Of a DNA stretch of 27,977 bases, positions 24,626 through 27,977 are shown in pieces; the stretch's first letter is position 1, and the number at the start of each line of letters is the position of its first letter. Source of the stretch: Anaerolineales bacterium (GTDB lineage: Bacteria; Chloroflexota; Anaerolineae; Anaerolineales; Anaerolineaceae); assembly GCA_020060485.1 (NCBI GenBank), contig JAGVAB010000125.1:1-27977 (forward strand), read 5' to 3'. The translations under genes were made by a program, and so were the position numbers. The notes under the pieces were generated by a model. That model did no database searches. It was not told where the DNA came from and saw nothing but the letters and a program-made list of their open reading frames with translations.

Positions 24626-25495
24626 CTATACTGTTTCAATCGATGAGAGCGTCTCTTCTCTTTTGGCTTCTATCTTTTCCAGCCCTTGCCGAAAATCAGC
24701 AAGCAGCTCATCTTCTCGATAGAAAGCGTATCCGGCGAGTGCACATCCAACGATCACCCACACCACCATCCGCCAGATTTCATACTGTTCGGACGTGGGA
24801 GATAATAACTGGCTCATAAAAAAATTCGAACTAAAATGCATGAGAATTGCCGCAAGAATACTCCGCCGGGTTTTGATGTATAGCAATGTCATGAAAAATG
24901 ACAAGCCTACTACACTTAAAACGTACAGCCCAAAGGTTTCCAATTTCTGGGATTGCCCCGCCATGAAACACCAGGGCAGATGCCAAAGCCCCCATATCAG
25001 CCCCAATATCGCGGAACCTCGTATAAACCCAAACCGTACCAACAGCGGATCCAATGCATAACCGCGCCAGCCAAATTCTTCATTCAATGGCCCTGACCAC
25101 AGATACAAAAATAGCGCTAGTGGTATCAACAGCGGATTTGTGAGCAGGGTTTGCAAAGCGGCCATGCCTGGCAAGTCTCCCCCAAAAAGCAGGCTTATTC
25201 CTGTGACCACTACTGCCAGCAGCGGGCTCAGTAACAAGGGTATCAAAAACCACCACCCAAGACGGCGAAAATCGATACAGCGTGCAAAATAATCCCGACG
25301 TTGAACCGGTGTATACGTTTTGAACACCATAATGAGTCCCATGAATGACGGCGCTGGTCCTCCTGCCAGAAACAGTGCCAATCCAATGCCTCTTGACTGA
25401 TCTAGCTGGAAAATTCCAATGGGAAAATAAAACACCCATGTCCACGCAAGTGCGCCAATCATAAAAATGATCAAATGTTTGGACTCTTTTGCCAT
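24626..25495 (-). CDS. CPBP-family (Abi/Rce1-like) intramembrane metalloprotease
   Basis: 289 residues with about seven hydrophobic segments. The family motifs are all present: EE and R of motif 1 in NEEFGWRGY (Glu139, Glu140, Arg144), the His of motif 2 in LIWGLWHLPWCF (His172), and motif 3 in ILMHFSSNFF (His220, Asn224). Members cleave prenylated or bacteriocin-related substrates, or act in immunity to bacteriocins. The C-terminal tail is charged and cytoplasmic (KIEAKREETLSSIETV). No clear ribosome site. It lies downstream of an MccF-like peptidase gene, which also belongs to a peptide-antibiotic resistance family. Confidence 0.92.
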   Translation of the reverse strand: MAKESKHLIIFMIGALAWTWVFYFPIGIFQLDQSRGIGLALFLAGGPAPSFMGLIMVFKTYTPVQRRDYFARCIDFRRLGWWFLIPLLLSPLLAVVVTGISLLFGGDLPGMAALQTLLTNPLLIPLALFLYLWSGPLNEEFGWRGYALDPLLVRFGFIRGSAILGLIWGLWHLPWCFMAGQSQKLETFGLYVLSVVGLSFFMTLLYIKTRRSILAAILMHFSSNFFMSQLLSPTSEQYEIWRMVVWVIVGCALAGYAFYREDELLADFRQGLEKIEAKREETLSSIETV

Positions 25496-25631
25496 TTCAC
25501 TAAACCCTCAAATTCCAAAATTTTCGTCTTTGAACGTATTGTATCCTTGTAGAGGTGACTCGGATTTGCGAAGGTAAAATTTTTTTGGGCAGTCTGGCCT
25601 GCATGATGTCAGGGTTAGCTTGCAGCCTATC

Positions 25632-26618
25632 TCAATGTTCGAGTATGTTGATCTCAACGTGACTTTCATTTGCATCAACAGTCACTTTTCCTCCAATGGG
25701 CAAGGTAACGATTGGGGTTGTGTGGCCGAAGTCCACATTTGCGATGACGGGAATATGATCCAACTCTTTTTTTGCTTTTATCACGTTCCTTAATTGTTCG
25801 CTTGAAACTCTTGATTCGATTTGGAATCTGCCAATCAAAATTCCCTTGACCTTTGAGAATCCTTTGCAGTCGATCACAGATTGAAGATTACGGTCAAATT
25901 CTGCCAGGGAAACTTCTTTCGTCAAACTGTCATCTTCCATTAAGATAATGGTGTCTTCAAGTTTTGGCAGGTAAGCAGTGCCTTGTAACAAGTTGAAAGT
26001 GCATAAATTGCCTCCTATTAACGTTCCGGCGGTTTTTCCTGAATTGATCATCCAGTATCCGTCATTCGGTATGAATTTCCTGTTCTCCTGGTCAAGATAC
26101 CATTCGTCATCTGACCAATATTTTGCCGGTTCAAGTTTATAAGGGATTGATGCTTGTAAACATTTTTGAAAATAATCCAGTGTATATTCCAGCCCTTTTT
26201 TCATACCCAGGCTGGAGAAGTGCGGCCCATAATACGTTGTCATTCCTGTTTTTGCGTATATTGCATTGGAAAGAGCTGTGATATCTGAGTATCCACAAAG
26301 TATTTTGGGGTTCTTTTCAATCAGTGCGTAATCGATTTTGTTGATCAGTTGATTGGAGTTGTATCCACCAATGACGGTAAAAATACCCCTGATTGATGGA
26401 TCGGCAAATGCTGCATGCAAATCTTCAAGTCTGGCAGAAATCGATGAAGAAGCGAACTCATCCATTTCATAGATGTTTTCCCCAAAAACAATTTCCAGAC
26501 CTAAATACTGAAAATTTGCTATTGCGATATCTTTGACTTCATCCGAAATCAATCCCATACTTCTTGATGGTGCGATAACACAAATCTTGTCTCTTGATTG
26601 AAGTTTGTCCGGTATCAT
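25632..26618 (-). CDS. LD-carboxypeptidase, peptidase family S66 (MccF-like)
   Basis: 328 residues from the ATG at 26618 (AAGGA four bases upstream). The family cleaves L,D- or peptide-nucleotide bonds; the branch with MccF gives immunity to microcin C. The Ser-Glu-His triad can be placed as Ser88 in IGGYNSNQLI, Glu228 in IILMEDDS and His299 in VDFGHTTPIV. Also seen are the N-terminal IAPSRS motif, GIFTVIGGYNS and GTLIGGNLCTFNLLQGT. The gene is clearly richer in A+T than the left half of the window. It lies 136 bases upstream of the CPBP gene. Cell-wall recycling is the alternative role. Confidence 0.92.
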   Translation of the reverse strand: MIPDKLQSRDKICVIAPSRSMGLISDEVKDIAIANFQYLGLEIVFGENIYEMDEFASSSISARLEDLHAAFADPSIRGIFTVIGGYNSNQLINKIDYALIEKNPKILCGYSDITALSNAIYAKTGMTTYYGPHFSSLGMKKGLEYTLDYFQKCLQASIPYKLEPAKYWSDDEWYLDQENRKFIPNDGYWMINSGKTAGTLIGGNLCTFNLLQGTAYLPKLEDTIILMEDDSLTKEVSLAEFDRNLQSVIDCKGFSKVKGILIGRFQIESRVSSEQLRNVIKAKKELDHIPVIANVDFGHTTPIVTLPIGGKVTVDANESHVEINILEH

Positions 26619-26774
26619 TTTATCCTTCTCATCGCACGAAGCGATTTTGCTATGTATTTTCAATGGTTCGACTTTAGAGGTCTTAAACCTGAAATTTGCG
26701 CCAAGAATGAACACTATCCCACAACATTAACATTTGAATTTTACAGAAACACATGCATTTACAAAACCCGATCT

Positions 26775-27170
26775 TCAACCTTTGAATATCTTTAAGAGAA
26801 AAGCAATGGATAAAGCCGCAAGCAAACCCCAAATCAGGATAATGACAAGAGCAGCTACTCGGTTTACAGGTTTGCCTTGATTTATGATTTCTTGTGCCTT
26901 TTCTCGACTCTCAGCCATTACATTTTCGGGGATCATCGACAGTGCTATTGTTATTCCCAGGGGGATGAGTATCAAGTCGTCCAAATAGCCCAGGACGGGA
27001 ATAAAATCCGGAATTAAATCAATTGGTGAAAAAGCATACCCAACCACAACACCAGCAAAAATTCTGGCATATAAAGGAACTCGTTTATCTCGATAAGCCA
27101 GATAAAGAGCATAGGTTTCGACTTTCAGTTTTTTGGCTTGCTGTTTCCAATCTTCAATGGAAATTCTCAT
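26775..27170 (-). CDS. YkvA-family (DUF1232) membrane protein
   Basis: 131 residues. The DUF1232 signature is present: LYARIFAGVVVGYAFSPIDLIPDFIPVLGYLDDLILIPLGI (two hydrophobic stretches around the SPIDLIPDFIP core). A second hydrophobic segment lies at the C-terminus (AALVIILIWGLLAALSIAFLL). The first 30 residues are charged and helical. Function unknown. An attC-like site ends 47 bases upstream of the ATG. The ribosome site is poor (AGAAAGATC). Confidence 0.9.
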   Translation of the reverse strand: MRISIEDWKQQAKKLKVETYALYLAYRDKRVPLYARIFAGVVVGYAFSPIDLIPDFIPVLGYLDDLILIPLGITIALSMIPENVMAESREKAQEIINQGKPVNRVAALVIILIWGLLAALSIAFLLKIFKG

Positions 27171-27216
27171 AAAATGATCTTTCTCTGTGACTTGTGGAAA
27201 TTGTATATTTCAAACC

Positions 27217-27337
27217 GCCCAACGGCTTGCGTTAGCGGCAGGCAGGCAGACAAGAATATTTTTGGAAATGATTAACACAATGTATTATACTCACCCCCGC
27301 TCCCCGCGTAATTATTGAAACGCCTTTGTTGTTGGGC
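27217..27337 (-). repeat. attC-like site 3
   Basis: The clearest member of the late group. On the minus strand it starts with GCCCAAC (27331-27337) and ends with GTTGGGC (27217-27223), 121 bases. The inner arms are GCGTT on the left and CCGCTAACGC on the right. It carries the shared blocks AGTATAATA (TATAAT at 27284-27289), TTCCAAAAATATTC and CCTGCCTGCCGCTAACGC. It lies between the DUF2200 gene (with its terminator) and the YkvA gene. Confidence 0.7.
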
Positions 27338-27371
27338 AAGCTGTGTGCTTCGCAAGAGCGCCTTCTTAATA

Positions 27372-27399
27372 AAAAACAGGGTGGGTCAGCGACCCACCC
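27372..27399 (-). terminator. Rho-independent terminator after the DUF2200 gene
   Basis: On the minus strand GGGTGGGTC / GACCCACCC, a 9-bp perfect stem with a 3-base loop, followed by TGTTTTTT. The stop of DUF2200 is 18 bases upstream. It lies just before attC-like site 3. Confidence 0.9.
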
Positions 27400-27416
27400 T
27401 TCTGACTCAAAACGCC

Positions 27417-27782
27417 TTACGAGCCACGCAAAATCTTTTCCATTTTCCTGCCTTTTGCCAATTCATCCACCAACTTATCCAAATACCTGACCTGCTGCGT
27501 CAGAGGATCCTCGATTTCCTCCACACGATACCCGCAGATCACTCCGGTAATGAGGTGTGCATTGGGGTTTAGCGAAGCATGTTGGAAGAATGTTTCAAAA
27601 GTCGCATTTTCCTCTATTAGTTCCTGAAGTTTCTTATTATCGAAGTTTGTTAACCATTCTATGACCTGATGCAATTCTTCTTTGGTTCTGCCTTTCTTTT
27701 CTATCTTGGCAAGATACATCGGATAGACGGATGCAAAGGTCATTTTTGCAAAACGTTGATGATGTGTGTTGGAGTTTTTCAT
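27417..27782 (-). CDS. DUF2200 family protein
   Basis: 121 residues with the family's characteristic opening: [38 protein letters not shown], then [57 protein letters not shown]. Function unknown; it is a small soluble protein often met on mobile or accessory DNA. The ATG at 27782 has AAGG five bases upstream. Its ATG overlaps the stop of a reading frame that comes from the truncated transposase (ATGA). An attC-like element lies directly upstream. Confidence 0.92.
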   Translation of the reverse strand: MKNSNTHHQRFAKMTFASVYPMYLAKIEKKGRTKEELHQVIEWLTNFDNKKLQELIEENATFETFFQHASLNPNAHLITGVICGYRVEEIEDPLTQQVRYLDKLVDELAKGRKMEKILRGS

Positions 27783-27813
27783 AGACACCTTGAAATTGGT
27801 TTCATTCTTAAGG

Positions 27814-27903
27814 CACTAACGGCTTGCGTTAGCGGCAGGCAGGCGGGCGTGGATGGTTTTGGAATACCTTTATTATACTCACTCACGCTACCGGGTGTTA
27901 AGA
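27814..27903 (-). repeat. attC-like site 4 (left half replaced by transposase sequence)
   Basis: On the minus strand the right half (CCTGCCTGCCGCTAACGCAAGCC-GTTAGTG, with TTCCAAAACC and a perfect TATAAT at 27872-27877) matches sites 2 and 3. The left half is instead coding sequence of a transposase (the LTPGSVSE part, 27878-27901), so the left end is not a true attC end. A GTTAAGA (27897-27903) would pass as a degenerate end, but that may be chance. Confidence 0.5.
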
Positions 27904-27977
27904 AGAATTCCACTGGCTGACCCTGTTCGGTCACCATGATATGGATCTTCAAACCATAGAAATAGCGTCTTTTGCTG
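27878..27977 (-). pseudogene. IS982/IS5-like transposase fragment (runs off the window)
   Basis: Reading from the right edge the minus strand gives [18 protein letters not shown] then [15 protein letters not shown], typical of the middle of DDE transposases of the IS982 type. It is cut off at its right side by the window and at 27878 by the junction with the attC-like sequence, after which homology ends. The frame stays open through the attC-like DNA to a stop that overlaps the DUF2200 ATG, but that part is not transposase. Confidence 0.7.

Noticed and set aside
1..27977. CRISPR array, tRNA and rRNA genes
   Set aside because: No regularly spaced identical repeats were seen and no tRNA or rRNA was recognised by eye; a covariance scan would be needed for full certainty.

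Overview
The window reads as a chromosomal segment of a bacterium, most likely a Chloroflexota member of the Anaerolineae type. The evidence is a fused alpha-beta glycyl-tRNA synthetase, several Thr/Pro-linker lipoproteins, a DUF4332 protein, and many small families common in that group. This placement is inference from gene content; no rRNA or other strong taxonomic marker is present. Apart from the synthetase at the left edge, every gene I can support over about 25 kb lies on the minus strand.

Left part (1-20 kb), ordinary chromosomal genes. These are: the end of a fused GlyQS (+); a frameshifted S23-type four-helix-bundle gene; a flavodoxin/ferredoxin (EFR1-like) membrane protein; a beta-propeller lipoprotein with a C-terminal SH3-like domain; an isochorismatase-family hydrolase; a STAS-like protein with almost no leader; and a compact NTF2-like / DUF4332 / DUF1801 cluster. 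Then follow an iron-containing alcohol dehydrogenase, a MazF/PemK toxin preceded by an overlapping 40-codon ORF, two lipoproteins, and a membrane protein plus winged-helix regulator operon behind a near-consensus promoter. The rest of this part holds a terpenoid-cyclase-fold protein, a membrane-anchored alpha/beta hydrolase of the proline-iminopeptidase type, two uncharacterised proteins, and a translationally coupled pair of a glycosyltransferase and a stand-alone E2-type acyltransferase.

Right part (about 20.3-28 kb), accessory genes. Small genes of families often found as integron cassettes (DUF4256, TfoX N-terminal domain, RibD/DHFR-like, GNAT, CPBP protease, S66 LD-carboxypeptidase/MccF-like, YkvA, DUF2200) lie head to tail on the minus strand. 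Between some of them are four related sequences that look like integron attC sites. They have GCCCAAC/GTTGGGC-type ends, an inner AACGC/GCGTT arm and a 90-135 bp span, and each sits just upstream of the next start codon. No integrase gene is visible. At the right edge a truncated transposase runs directly into the last attC-like element. I read this as an integrase-less cassette cluster (CALIN-like) or the far end of a chromosomal integron. This is the most interesting structure in the window.

No rRNA, tRNA or CRISPR array was recognised by eye.
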